Positions 17,845-26,934 are shown, numbered from the stretch's first letter. The stretch is DNA of 64,000 bases from Gilliamella sp. Occ3-1 (GCF_001690655.1 NZ_LZHQ01000004.1:124001-188000); one strand, 5' to 3'. Translations and numbers: made by a program. Notes: generated by a model not told the origin, from the sequence alone.

Positions 17845-19188
17845 TTATTCATCACCTGACTTTAACGAAACAACAAATCTCGCTCCCCCAAGTGGGCTAG
17901 TGACAACAAAGGCCTTACCATTATGAAATTCTGCCATTAGTTTTACATAAGCTAAACCAAGTCCATAACCACCAGTTGATCGAGTTCGGCTTGTATCTAG
18001 TCTGGCAAAAGGCATAAAGATTTTTTCACGTGAATCAAAAGGAATGCCAGCACCATCATCATCGATTTCAAAAATGACTCTATTTCCTTTTTTTGTGATA
18101 TTTAAAACTGCTTTATGTGCTGCATATTTAAAAGCATTTAACAACAAATTTTTAACTATAGTTTCAACTAAATTAGTATCAATTATTGCGTATGCATCTT
18201 GGCTATTACAAGTAAGTTCAAATCCTTTTGGTTTAAATAATGTTAAAGATTGGCAAACTTTTTCACTCCACTGTTTTAGTGATACCCTTATAAAGTTTAA
18301 TTCAACATTGCTTTGCTGCATTTTAAAGTAATTTAAACTAGCATTGATTAATGTCTCAAGTTCATTAATATCATCACTCATGCCTTTTTGTAGCAAAAAT
18401 CTCTCTTTTTCATCGGTTGACTCTTCAAGCATACTAAGTTCAAATCGCATACGGGCAAGAGGAGTACGTAATTCATGAGCCATCGCATGAGAGATTGTTT
18501 GATTAGTACCAACTAGATGTTCAATATGCGTTCCCATATTATTTAAAACATTTGCTAGCGGCTTAAATAACCAACCTTTAACATTTTCGGTTCGAGCTTT
18601 TAAATTACCTTGTCCTAACTGCTCGGCAGTTTGTCTGATATTAACTAGATCCTTCCATACGGCACTAAAAGCCATATAAATTAAAATGAAAAAAACAATA
18701 GCACTAAACAAAGCCCAAATAACAAGAAAGATGGTCAACGACATGGTATTGGATGCCAAAATATCCCGCATTACAATCGGACCTAATTGAAGCAAATTGC
18801 CATCTTTTAAATCTATATAAACAATCTCATTATCACCATCATAAGAAAAACCAAGTTTTTTTAACTCGTTAAGTACAGTATCAGGTAACGGTGTGTTAAT
18901 TGGTAACACTTCGATAGGGTAGCCAAAATAAGGTTGCAATTCATTAACCACTTCTTGAAGGGGACGATCTTTATGTTCTTTAATTTGCATACGAATAAGG
19001 TTTACCGTACCCCGTTGAGATTCACGAAACACAACATGATCATCAGGTATATCTGTTAATGATGAAGGTAATGAATCAAAAACCAATAAAGCGCCATAAG
19101 CAATAATACTTTGCAATAAAAGTAAAATAACTAGATAAAATACAATACGGCGATTAAAAAATAGCGGTTTGGCTAATAATTGACTCAA
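17845..19188 (-). CDS. sensor histidine kinase, RstB-like
   Basis: Membrane sensor kinase of 447 aa. Segments in order: a transmembrane helix at about residues 14-36; a periplasmic sensor region at about 37-145; a second helix at about 150-174; a HAMP linker (AEQLGQGNLKARTENVKG); a dimerisation and phosphoacceptor helix with His in ISHAMAHELRTPLARMRFE (about residue 238); and a catalytic domain with N box LLLNAFKY, G1 DDDGAGIP and G2 GGYGLGLAYVK. The layout and the RTPLARMRFELSML helix resemble E. coli RstB. It overlaps the regulator gene by ATGA. The signal is unknown. Confidence 0.85.
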   Translation of the reverse strand: MSQLLAKPLFFNRRIVFYLVILLLLQSIIAYGALLVFDSLPSSLTDIPDDHVVFRESQRGTVNLIRMQIKEHKDRPLQEVVNELQPYFGYPIEVLPINTPLPDTVLNELKKLGFSYDGDNEIVYIDLKDGNLLQLGPIVMRDILASNTMSLTIFLVIWALFSAIVFFILIYMAFSAVWKDLVNIRQTAEQLGQGNLKARTENVKGWLFKPLANVLNNMGTHIEHLVGTNQTISHAMAHELRTPLARMRFELSMLEESTDEKERFLLQKGMSDDINELETLINASLNYFKMQQSNVELNFIRVSLKQWSEKVCQSLTLFKPKGFELTCNSQDAYAIIDTNLVETIVKNLLLNAFKYAAHKAVLNITKKGNRVIFEIDDDGAGIPFDSREKIFMPFARLDTSRTRSTGGYGLGLAYVKLMAEFHNGKAFVVTSPLGGARFVVSLKSGDE

Positions 19189-19913
19189 TGATTTTCTCCT
19201 TCTCGCATAAATAAATAGCCCTTTCCTCGCACTGTTTTGATGCGAGATGGATTATCTGGGTCATCAAGTAATTTACGACGAAGTCTTGAAACACGAGCAT
19301 CAATAGATCGATCACTACCATCAAAATCGATCCCTCTTACTTGAGAAAAAATATCATCTCGAGAAAGAATTGCCCCAGCATTATAAGCAAGCAACCATAG
19401 CAGATCGAATTCGGCAGTGGTTAAATCAATTTCTTGCTCGTGCAAGAGTACTTTTCGGTTTTCACCGTCTATGACTAGATTATCAAATATTAAAGTTTTA
19501 TTATTCTGTGGTAAAACAAACTCTTTCGTATTGTCTTTGTCGGTTTCTATCTGTTTCCGTCGTAATAAAGCTCGTATTCGCGCTAGTAATAATCTGGGTT
19601 CAACTGGTTTTGCTAAATAATCATCCGCTCCCAATTCAAGCCCAACAATTTCATCAATATTATCTTCACTTGCTGTCATGATCAGTATAAAATTACTAAA
19701 CCATGTACGAATATCTCGACAAATATCAAAACCTGTTTTTACAGGTAACATTACATCTAAAATAACCAGATCGGGATTAAGTTGTTGAATCTTTTCTTCT
19801 GCCCCTTCGCCACTATTATGCCATTCAACAAGATATCCTTGCCGAATTAGATAAACTTGAATTAAATTGGCTAAGCGCTGATCATCTTCAATGATTAATA
19901 TACGTTCACTCAT
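19185..19913 (-). CDS. OmpR/PhoB-type response regulator, RstA-like
   Basis: A 242-residue response regulator, partner of the overlapping kinase. The receiver domain has the acidic pocket EDD (residues 9-11), the phosphoacceptor Asp in LVILDVMLPVKTGFD (about residue 54) and the conserved Lys in ADDYLAKPVEPRLLLAR (about 104). The C-terminal winged helix shows DLTTAEFDLLWLLAYNAG and IDARVSRLRRKLLDD plus TVRGKGYLF. The CRDIR segment and the sensor pairing are RstA-like. Target genes cannot be read from the sequence. Confidence 0.88.
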   Translation of the reverse strand: MSERILIIEDDQRLANLIQVYLIRQGYLVEWHNSGEGAEEKIQQLNPDLVILDVMLPVKTGFDICRDIRTWFSNFILIMTASEDNIDEIVGLELGADDYLAKPVEPRLLLARIRALLRRKQIETDKDNTKEFVLPQNNKTLIFDNLVIDGENRKVLLHEQEIDLTTAEFDLLWLLAYNAGAILSRDDIFSQVRGIDFDGSDRSIDARVSRLRRKLLDDPDNPSRIKTVRGKGYLFMREGENH

Positions 19914-20071
19914 TATCTGTTCTCGATTACTGTAGCTTGTACCTAGAGATACCTCATTATACAGATAATTCTTTTCCCGTTACAAAATATATACAAAGAG
20001 GCTACAAAGTTTATAGCCACTCTATGAGAGAATTTACGCCAATATCTATAAATAGACTATTTTTTATCAAA

Positions 20072-20800
20072 ATGAATACTTTTTCATCAATAGCAAACCA
20101 TCTTTTTCATCCATCTTATCCACAAAATCACACGCCAATTGTTTTGTGTGATTTTGATGGTACGATTAGTGTTAAAGATGTCACAGATACTTTACTAAGC
20201 CACTTTGGTCAACATGGTTGTGATGAGCTTGAAGAATTGTGGGTTAGCGGTAAAATTGGCTCTCAAGAATGTATGAGTAAACAAATTGCATTAATGGATG
20301 CAAGCTTAGATGAACTCAATCAAGTTTTATCACAAATTGAAATTGACCCAGATTTTAAATCTTTTATTCATTATACAGAACAGAACAATATTCCCGTACA
20401 TGTGCTCAGCGACGGTTTAGATTATGCCATTGAGTTTATTTTAAAACGTCATGGTATTGAACATTTACCTATTTTTGCTAATAAATTGATGCATAATAAT
20501 GCACGCAGTTGGCGCCTTGAGTTTCCTTATGCAAATAAGGACTGTATTAAGCAAAGTGGCAATTGCAAATGTAATCATGTAAAAAAACAACAGCACTTTT
20601 CGCAAATATTATATGTTGGTGACGGCACATCAGACTATTGCGTATCACATAATGTTGATTTCGTTTTTGCCAAAGACAAGTTAGTTAATTATTGTAAAAA
20701 AAATAAAATTGAACATTGTAAGATTACTAGTTTCGTAGATGTAACCTCGGCATTAAAACAGGCGCAACATGCTGTTATCCCTGTCATGATGGTAAAATAA
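20072..20800 (+). CDS. HAD-superfamily phosphatase, MtnX/phosphoserine-phosphatase-like
   Basis: Predicted cytosolic phosphomonoesterase of about 242 residues. HAD motif I is IVLCDFDGTISVKD (nucleophile Asp27, acid Asp29), motif II is VHVLSDGLD, and motif IV is YVGDGTSDYC. A Cys-rich insertion (GNCKCNHVKK) precedes motif IV. I chose the ATG at 20072 because the fold begins only about 20 residues later; in-frame starts at 20024 (ATG) and 19937 (TTG) exist, and none has a good ribosome site. It heads a four-gene run with the esterase and transporter pair, so it probably dephosphorylates an intermediate of that pathway. Substrate unknown. Confidence 0.75.
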   Translation: MNTFSSIANHLFHPSYPQNHTPIVLCDFDGTISVKDVTDTLLSHFGQHGCDELEELWVSGKIGSQECMSKQIALMDASLDELNQVLSQIEIDPDFKSFIHYTEQNNIPVHVLSDGLDYAIEFILKRHGIEHLPIFANKLMHNNARSWRLEFPYANKDCIKQSGNCKCNHVKKQQHFSQILYVGDGTSDYCVSHNVDFVFAKDKLVNYCKKNKIEHCKITSFVDVTSALKQAQHAVIPVMMVK

Positions 20801-20812
20801 TAAGGAATATTA

Positions 20813-21646
20813 ATGAGTACAATTCAAGATTTATCTTACTTTCTACCAGGTAACAAAAATGGCGTACTTTTGATTCATGGTTTAACTGGTACCCCCAATG
20901 AAATGCGCATTTTAGCTAATGGATTAAATAAAGCTAGATTTACTGTTTATGCAATCCAATTAGCTGGGCATTGTGGTACTGAAGAAGATCTGTGTAAAAC
21001 AACATGGCAAGATTGGTATAAAAGCGTACAAAATGGCGCAGATTATTTAGCACAGCATGTAGATAATGTTTTTGTTGCTGGATTATCAATGGGTGCGCTA
21101 CTTGCACTAAAACTTGCTGCCGATAGACCTGAACAAATTAAAGGTGTTGGTGTTTTAGCCCCCACATTTTGTTATGATGGTTGGAGTATGCCATTTTGGG
21201 CAAAAAAACTTTTCTTCTTATTAGTCTATTTTAAAAAATTGGGTATTTTTCAAAAAAAGGTTTTCATTGAAAAACCACCCTATGGACTTAAAGATGAACG
21301 CATTCGCGCAGTAGTGTCCGAAAGCATGTTAAGTGGCGATGCGGCATCAGCAGGGCTTGCTGGTAACCCGTTTCCTGCACTTGCCGAAATGCAGTTATTG
21401 GCAAAAGAGATGCGCAAACAATTACCTAAAGTAATTTCGCCTTGTTTAATTATGCATTCAGGCAATGATGATATCGCCAATATAGAAACTAATGCCAAAT
21501 TGGTTGAAAAATCGGTATCAGGCTCAACAAAATTAGTGGTATTAAATGATAGTTATCATTTAATTACTATTGACAGCCAACGTCGTGAAGTGATCAAAGA
21601 GTGTGCATCGTTCTTTGATAATATCGCAGAAGGAATAAAAGCATAA
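20813..21646 (+). CDS. alpha/beta hydrolase, carboxylesterase/lipase-like
   Basis: A 277-residue serine hydrolase without signal peptide. The oxyanion region is LLIHGLTGTPNEM (about residues 19-31), the nucleophile elbow is AGLSMGA (Ser92), the acid is in SGNDD (Asp219 or 220) and the catalytic His is in NDSYHLI (His249). A cap of about 50 residues lies between strands 6 and 7. The closest named families are Est30-like carboxylesterases and monoacylglycerol lipases. It starts 12 bases after the HAD gene, and its TAA overlaps the next ATG by one base, so it is tightly coupled within the operon. It may release or transfer an acyl group. Confidence 0.85.
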   Translation: MSTIQDLSYFLPGNKNGVLLIHGLTGTPNEMRILANGLNKARFTVYAIQLAGHCGTEEDLCKTTWQDWYKSVQNGADYLAQHVDNVFVAGLSMGALLALKLAADRPEQIKGVGVLAPTFCYDGWSMPFWAKKLFFLLVYFKKLGIFQKKVFIEKPPYGLKDERIRAVVSESMLSGDAASAGLAGNPFPALAEMQLLAKEMRKQLPKVISPCLIMHSGNDDIANIETNAKLVEKSVSGSTKLVVLNDSYHLITIDSQRREVIKECASFFDNIAEGIKA

Positions 21647-22002
21647 TGTCACCATTAGTTATTATACTTTGGATTAGTAATATCTGTTTTGATACTCTAG
21701 GACAAGTCGCTTTTAAATTTGCAGCCATCGCACCAAATAATCGCGATGGTTGGTACTACTGGCTAGATTTATCGAAAAATAAGTGGATTTGGGTTGGTGT
21801 TATATCTTATATTGCTGAATTTTTATTATGGTTAGCCTTTTTAACCTTAGTCCCTCTTTCTCAAGGCGTATTACTTGCTTCATTTAATATCATTACGATT
21901 ATGTTAGTTGGTCGAATTATTTTTAAAGAATTGCTAACCATTTATCGCTTAATTGGGATGCTATTAATCACTGCTGGTGTCATTTTTGTAGGAATGTCTT
22001 AA
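21646..22002 (+). CDS. half-size EamA/SMR-type transporter subunit A
   Basis: A 118-residue membrane protein with four hydrophobic helices, as in EmrE and the ArnE/ArnF flippase halves. The N-terminus has LWISNICFDTLGQVAFKFAA, and the last helices show VLLASFNIITIMLVGRIIFKE and GVIFVG, typical of a single EamA repeat. It is followed after one base by a second protein of the same kind, which suggests an obligate heterodimer. Judging from operon partners, it likely moves the product or an intermediate of the 20-26 kb cluster. Confidence 0.8.
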   Translation: MSPLVIILWISNICFDTLGQVAFKFAAIAPNNRDGWYYWLDLSKNKWIWVGVISYIAEFLLWLAFLTLVPLSQGVLLASFNIITIMLVGRIIFKELLTIYRLIGMLLITAGVIFVGMS

Positions 22003-22003
22003 T

Positions 22004-22405
22004 ATGGCTAGATTTTATTTAATTGGCTTTTCTGTATTGCTTTTTTTTGACACAATTGCGCAATGTAGTTTTAAATTAACGGCTATCGAAGCTCAACCAT
22101 TAGAAATGAGTATTCAATGGTTAATTCGAGTATTTACCAATCCTTGGATTTATATTTCAATAGTGGGATATATTCTTACTTTCTTCACTTGGATGACATT
22201 ATTAAAAAAAGCACCTGTAGGCCCTGCTTTTGCTGCATCACATTTTGAAGTTGTGACAGTTATGATTGTTTCAATCTGGTTATTTCACGAACCTATTACA
22301 TTATTCAAGTTAATAAGTGCAATATTAATTGTTTCAGGTATTCTCTTTTTAGCTTTAGCAGAAAGTAAATTATCTAAACAAAATTTACACAATCATCAAC
22401 ATTAA
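22004..22405 (+). CDS. half-size EamA/SMR-type transporter subunit B
   Basis: A 133-residue four-helix membrane protein, paralogous to its upstream neighbour (DTIAQCSFKLTAIE against DTLGQVAFKFAAIA). It contains FAASHFEVVTVMIVSIWLFHEP, an EamA signature, and ends with a polar tail. Two adjacent half transporters normally assemble with opposite topology, as in ArnE/ArnF or YkkC/YkkD. It is the last gene of the plus-strand operon and is followed by a bidirectional hairpin. Confidence 0.8.
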   Translation: MARFYLIGFSVLLFFDTIAQCSFKLTAIEAQPLEMSIQWLIRVFTNPWIYISIVGYILTFFTWMTLLKKAPVGPAFAASHFEVVTVMIVSIWLFHEPITLFKLISAILIVSGILFLALAESKLSKQNLHNHQH

Positions 22406-22423
22406 ATTCTGATCACAATAATG

Positions 22424-22476
22424 GGAAGGTAGGTAAGGCTTTATACCTAAAATACCTGCTTTCCTAAAACTTTTTT
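22424..22476. terminator. terminator between convergent operons
   Basis: A 12-bp stem with two G-T wobbles (GGAAGGTAGGTA at 22424-22435 with TACCTGCTTTCC at 22453-22464) is followed on the plus strand by a T-run at 22470-22475. It separates the transporter pair from the convergent ureohydrolase-like gene. Confidence 0.65.
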
Positions 22477-22482
22477 GCCAGT

Positions 22483-23355
22483 TTATACTGCTAATGCCTT
22501 TAATAAGGTTAAATTAAGTTGATGTTGCTCTCGTTGCCAATTGATAAGCTTATCTGGCGATATGGTAGGTTGTTTATCGAGCGAACTGAGTAAACGTTTG
22601 AACCAATTTGATGGCTGCCATATAGATAGCTCTCCCGTAATATCACTACCAATAATTCTAGGCTTTATTGATGATATAGTATCAAGAATATGATATGTTT
22701 GTAGCTTACCTTGATCCCAATTGGTATGAATTACATCTTCGCTCAATGCATCTTTATCAATCGATAAGTAAACGGGTTGTGCACTGTGATACTGTTCGGA
22801 TAAAAAGCTCGCAATAAGATCATCTGGTGTTGCAAAATGTCGAAAAGCGTGTCCTAAACCAATTTTTTTTGCCCATGCAACATTGACCTCCAAGCTCCAA
22901 TAAGTCAACTTTTTATGAAAAAGCGCTGACCATCTATTTTCCCAAAAATGAGAAAGCCCAATATCATGAGACGTAATACCAAGTACATGTACATGACTAA
23001 CAAAAGGCAAACTTGCCACATAACTAACCCATGAACCACAATGAATACCAAACAAATATCGCATATTGTCTGGATGATTATCAAAAATTACGACTTGAAT
23101 TGGATTCTCGGCAGAGTATTGTTTAGCTAGATTTTCAATCAGTAATAATGAAATATGGTGATAATCACCACTACCCATTAATACCGTGCCATGGTTTTCA
23201 GGTAAAGATTGCTGTAACACATCATTAAATTGGTGAAATTTTTTCTTAGTACAACCAAAACGAATCGCATCTTGCCATTGGGTAAAATCAATCGTTTTAG
23301 CATGACAAATTTCACCAACACTTCTATCAAAATTGAGAATAATAGGACATGTCAT
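22483..23355 (-). CDS. divergent arginase/ureohydrolase-fold protein
   Basis: A 290-residue protein with the metal-site pattern of arginases and agmatinases in modified form. GSGDYHH (residues 61-67) stands for GGDHS, FDNHPD (Asp92, His94, Asp96) for DAHxD, GIHCGSWVSY (His105) for the GxxHG substrate loop, and LSIDKDAL (Asp200, Asp202) for SxDxDxxDP. The Asp/His metal ligands are therefore mostly retained while flanking residues differ, so the substrate is unlikely to be plain arginine. Its start overlaps the end of the acyltransferase gene by ATGA, implying cotranslation. No urea or arginine catabolism genes are nearby. Confidence 0.7.
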   Translation of the reverse strand: MTCPIILNFDRSVGEICHAKTIDFTQWQDAIRFGCTKKKFHQFNDVLQQSLPENHGTVLMGSGDYHHISLLLIENLAKQYSAENPIQVVIFDNHPDNMRYLFGIHCGSWVSYVASLPFVSHVHVLGITSHDIGLSHFWENRWSALFHKKLTYWSLEVNVAWAKKIGLGHAFRHFATPDDLIASFLSEQYHSAQPVYLSIDKDALSEDVIHTNWDQGKLQTYHILDTISSIKPRIIGSDITGELSIWQPSNWFKRLLSSLDKQPTISPDKLINWQREQHQLNLTLLKALAV

Positions 23356-24401
23356 GTTACTTTCTCCTTGTCACTTTCAAAATGACCAATGAATCTACGC
23401 AATACGGTTCTTAATAATGGGTTGCGAATATAGACAAGATGTTTAGTAAAGGTGAATTTTGCACCTAACGAAGCTTTTACTTCGGGATCAGTCCAACCTG
23501 CAATATAGTGACTAAAACCTTGCTGTAAAGCATATTCAAGATTAACAAACCAACTTACAAAATAGAGATTAAGTTCCCTTGCCTGTGGATAAACCATACC
23601 GATATATTTATCAACTAGCATATTATTAACAACAAAACAAATATTGAACCCCACCAACCTATCATTATAGTGATAAGTCACTATATGTGCATTTTGGATT
23701 TTGCATTGTAATAGTTGGGTAAAAAACGGTTTGGTCAATAAGTCAAAATGTATTTCACTTTGCTGATAAACATTAAGATACAATTGATAATACTCATCTA
23801 GAACAGTATCATCAAAAAAACAATCATCACCACTATGCAAAACATTAATATTTAATTTTTCACGTGATCTTAATTTTCTTCTAAAATTTTTACGTCGGCT
23901 ATAAGAAAACCGTAAAAAAACCTCGTCCATATTTGCAAAGTCAATCGGAACCCAAGCTAATGCCTGCCCTTCAACTTCTATAAAACCATTTTCTTTTAAT
24001 GACGAAATAAAATCCATTGAATAATGGTTGTCTTTTTCGTTTAGTAAAGGAGAAGCAACAGGAATATCTTTAACAATAAAAAAAGGATACTGCTTAGCAT
24101 AAGCTGCTTTAAGGTGTTCAGCCAATTGATTCGCATCAACGTTATCAGTTAATAATGCATATTCCGAAACAGTAGCACCAACAAAACAAGTATGAGGTTG
24201 TAAATAACGCCGCCATTTATTATAAAAAGGAAGTTTCTGAACTTTATGCCTGAAATCATCATCTGCAGTAGTAAGAAGATCAAACTTAGCAGAAAAAATA
24301 GGCACGCCATCTTCGCTCAGCCATGCTGAAAAATCTTGCGGAGGATGAGCTAAAAAATTGTCTATTAATTCATTAGGTTCTAACTGATTAAGGTATTTCA
24401 T
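23352..24401 (-). CDS. GNAT/FemAB-like N-acyltransferase
   Basis: A 349-residue cytosolic protein resembling the double-GNAT (FemAB or DUF482-like) acyltransferases. A C-terminal GNAT half is visible in IVTYHYNDRLVGFNICFVV, DKYIGMVYPQARELNLYFV and YIAGWTDPEVKASLGAKF (the late conserved segment of this family). A basic stretch, FSYSRRKNFRRKLRSREK, lies at about residues 176-193. Such enzymes form amide bonds from acyl-CoA, acyl-ACP or aminoacyl-tRNA donors. It is coupled by ATGA overlap to the ureohydrolase-like gene. Donor and acceptor are unknown. Confidence 0.68.
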   Translation of the reverse strand: MKYLNQLEPNELIDNFLAHPPQDFSAWLSEDGVPIFSAKFDLLTTADDDFRHKVQKLPFYNKWRRYLQPHTCFVGATVSEYALLTDNVDANQLAEHLKAAYAKQYPFFIVKDIPVASPLLNEKDNHYSMDFISSLKENGFIEVEGQALAWVPIDFANMDEVFLRFSYSRRKNFRRKLRSREKLNINVLHSGDDCFFDDTVLDEYYQLYLNVYQQSEIHFDLLTKPFFTQLLQCKIQNAHIVTYHYNDRLVGFNICFVVNNMLVDKYIGMVYPQARELNLYFVSWFVNLEYALQQGFSHYIAGWTDPEVKASLGAKFTFTKHLVYIRNPLLRTVLRRFIGHFESDKEKVT

Positions 24402-24428
24402 AAGGTAAATCTATGATTGGCTGTAACA

Positions 24429-24462
24429 CATAATCCCGCCAATAGACATTGACGGGATTATG
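24429..24462 (-). terminator. long hairpin downstream of the aminotransferase gene
   Basis: Stem CATAATCCCG/CGGGATTATG extended inward by CAAT/ATTG around a four-base loop, with one mismatch. It lies 12 bases after the aminotransferase stop and before the acyltransferase start, so it can end the first transcript or set its stability. There is no U-run. Confidence 0.55.
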
Positions 24463-24474
24463 AAGATCAAATAA

Positions 24475-25884
24475 TTAAAGTTCTTTTTTCGCTCGGGTAA
24501 TTAACTGATCTAGAAGTTCAATACCTTGATCAATTTCCTGACGAGAAATGTGTAATGATGGTGCAAAAGTAATCACATTTTTATAGTAACCACCAATATC
24601 AAGCACTAATCCCATTTTGGTACCTTTCCAATCAAGATCACCTGACATACCAATATCAACCATTTTGTCAACTAAGGCTTTATTAGCTGTAAAGCCATCT
24701 TCTGTACAAATTTCTGCGCGAAGTGCCAAGCCTAAACCATCAACTTCACCAATTTCTTTATGTTTCTTCTCAAGTGTTTTTAAACCCTCAAGGAAATAAG
24801 CACCACTATCCATTACCATTTTTTCGTAATCTGTTTCAGAAGTCATTTTTAATACTTCAAGACCAACAGCTGTACCTAACGGATTTGATGCAAAAGTTGA
24901 GTGGGTTGAGCCAACTGGGAATACTTGAGGATTGATTAATTCTTCACGCGCCCATAAACCACCTAGTGGATTAAGACCATTAGTTAATGCTTTAGCAAAA
25001 ACAACAACATCAGGTTTAACATCAAAGTGTTCAATTGACCAAAGTTTACCTGTACGATAAAAGCCCATTTGGATTTCATCAACCACCAATAAAATACCAT
25101 ACTGATCTAAAACTTTTTTAAGTCCTTTAAAGTAATTACGAGGAGGAACAATATAACCACCTGTTGCCTGTAAAGGTTCAGCATAGAACGCTGCATATTC
25201 AGCTTGCCCAACTTTTGGATCCCAAACACCGTGGTATTCAGTTTCAAATAAACGCGCAAATTCTGCGACTAGATGTTCACCATACTCCTCCGCTGTCATG
25301 CCTTTTGGACGACGGAAAGGATATGGGAAAGGAACAAACATCGCACGATCACCAAAATGACCATAGCGACGACGATAACGATAACTTGATGTAATTGATG
25401 AAGCACCTAAAGTTCGACCATGGTATCCACCTTGGAAAGCGAACATTAATGATTTACCACCAGTAGCATTACGAACAACTTTTAAAGAGTCTTCAATACA
25501 CTGTGAACCACCTACATTGAAATGTACTCGCCCTTCATAACCAAATCGCTTTTCCATACCTTGAGCAATAGTTTTAGCTAATTCAATTTTAGTTGGGTGT
25601 AAATATTGGCTAGCACATTGTGGTAAGGTATCAATTTGCTTTTTAAGAACATTGTTTAAACGTTCATTGGCATAACCGAAGTTACATGCAGAATACCACA
25701 TTTGTAGATCAAGGAAAGCTTTGCCTTCTTTGTCATACATATAACTACCTTCACAACCATCAAAAATTTTTGGTGGTTCTACATAATGCACTGTATCACC
25801 AAAAGAACAATATTTTGCCTCATCTGCTAACAAGATAGCATCATCAGGACGGCTATTAATCATTTCTAAAGTTGGTTTACTCAT
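24475..25884 (-). CDS. class III PLP-dependent aminotransferase
   Basis: Fold type I transaminase of 469 residues that moves amino groups between an omega- or alpha-amine and a keto acid. The PLP-binding features are VGGSQCIEDSLK (125-135 region), QGGYHGRT (151-158), DEIQMGFYRTG (Asp269) and the Schiff-base lysine in FAKALTNG (Lys298). The family includes ornithine, beta-alanine, diaminobutyrate and taurine aminotransferases; I cannot place it further. The ATG at 25882-25884 has GAGA upstream and is preferred to an ATG 15 codons earlier. It lies upstream of the acyltransferase-ureohydrolase pair on the same strand and probably supplies their amine substrate. Confidence 0.85.
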   Translation of the reverse strand: MSKPTLEMINSRPDDAILLADEAKYCSFGDTVHYVEPPKIFDGCEGSYMYDKEGKAFLDLQMWYSACNFGYANERLNNVLKKQIDTLPQCASQYLHPTKIELAKTIAQGMEKRFGYEGRVHFNVGGSQCIEDSLKVVRNATGGKSLMFAFQGGYHGRTLGASSITSSYRYRRRYGHFGDRAMFVPFPYPFRRPKGMTAEEYGEHLVAEFARLFETEYHGVWDPKVGQAEYAAFYAEPLQATGGYIVPPRNYFKGLKKVLDQYGILLVVDEIQMGFYRTGKLWSIEHFDVKPDVVVFAKALTNGLNPLGGLWAREELINPQVFPVGSTHSTFASNPLGTAVGLEVLKMTSETDYEKMVMDSGAYFLEGLKTLEKKHKEIGEVDGLGLALRAEICTEDGFTANKALVDKMVDIGMSGDLDWKGTKMGLVLDIGGYYKNVITFAPSLHISRQEIDQGIELLDQLITRAKKEL

Positions 25885-26069
25885 AAGTTGTCTCACTAAT
25901 TGATATTCAAACATGATAAAATGTGGCATTATTATTCAGGAAATTTGTTTGTTACAATGTACAATTAATGTATAGATTGTGTGACGATAAAGCTAACTAA
26001 CGATAAGATATAAAATTAGTGTAATTAACGACAAGTGCACACCTTTTTATATATGGATATTAAGAAGAA

Positions 26070-26819
26070 ATGAAAAAAATATTTTTTACATTTGCTATTT
26101 TAACAATAATAACTTTAGAAACCAAGCAGATTGCCTTAGCTGATCCCATTTCCATTGGGGTTGGTGTTGGTTGGGGTAGTTCAGCTTATAAAAGATATAG
26201 TGCGAATTATTATCCTATTCAGCATATCAATTATGATAATGGTTTATATTTTATCGATGATCTGTCAGCTGGTGTTTATGCTTATAACAAAGACAATCAA
26301 AGCGTCTCTATTGGCGCACGTTACTTATCTAACGAATTTAAGCCACATAATTCAGATAACCATCAATTAAGGCTACTTGATAGCCGCCATTCGACATTAT
26401 TGGCAGAAATCGAGTATTCTATTGATACCAATTGGGGAAGTTTTTCGAGTAGTGTAGGAACTGATGTATTAAATGAAAGTAATAGTATTTTAGTAAATGC
26501 TGATTATACCGTTCCTTATATGCAAGGCAATTTGATTGTTGCACCTACCATCGGTATAAATTGGGCTAACAATAGGCATAACAATTATTATTATGGTATT
26601 TCACATAAAGAATCTTCTCGTTCAGGATTACGATACTTTAATGCTGATGAATCATTAACACCTTATGCTGAAATAGCTGCACAATATTCATTAAACCAAA
26701 ATATTGCGACATTTGGCGGTGTTCATATTGACAGGTTAACTGGCGATGCGGCAGATAGTCCAATGGTGGATAATAGCATTGTAACTTCGATTTATATGGG
26801 TGTATCTTATAGCTTTTAG
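26070..26819 (+). CDS. MipA/OmpV family outer-membrane protein
   Basis: A 249-residue outer-membrane beta-barrel. A Sec signal peptide (about residues 1-24, cut near ALA-DP) precedes ISIGVGVGWGSSAYKRYS and HINYDNGLYFIDDLSAGVY, matching the start of MipA/OmpV proteins. The C-terminus SIYMGVSYSF ends in the aromatic residue required for barrel assembly. E. coli MipA scaffolds murein enzymes; others are stress-induced porins. It is divergent from the aminotransferase gene. Confidence 0.82.
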   Translation: MKKIFFTFAILTIITLETKQIALADPISIGVGVGWGSSAYKRYSANYYPIQHINYDNGLYFIDDLSAGVYAYNKDNQSVSIGARYLSNEFKPHNSDNHQLRLLDSRHSTLLAEIEYSIDTNWGSFSSSVGTDVLNESNSILVNADYTVPYMQGNLIVAPTIGINWANNRHNNYYYGISHKESSRSGLRYFNADESLTPYAEIAAQYSLNQNIATFGGVHIDRLTGDAADSPMVDNSIVTSIYMGVSYSF

Positions 26820-26934
26820 TAAATATACATCATACCCAATAACCAAATATGATAGCTTATTATTTTCTATAAGTTGTTGCTCATTTAAACAATGATAAAA
26901 CCTTTATCACAAAAAATTTAGGAAATAGAAAAGT

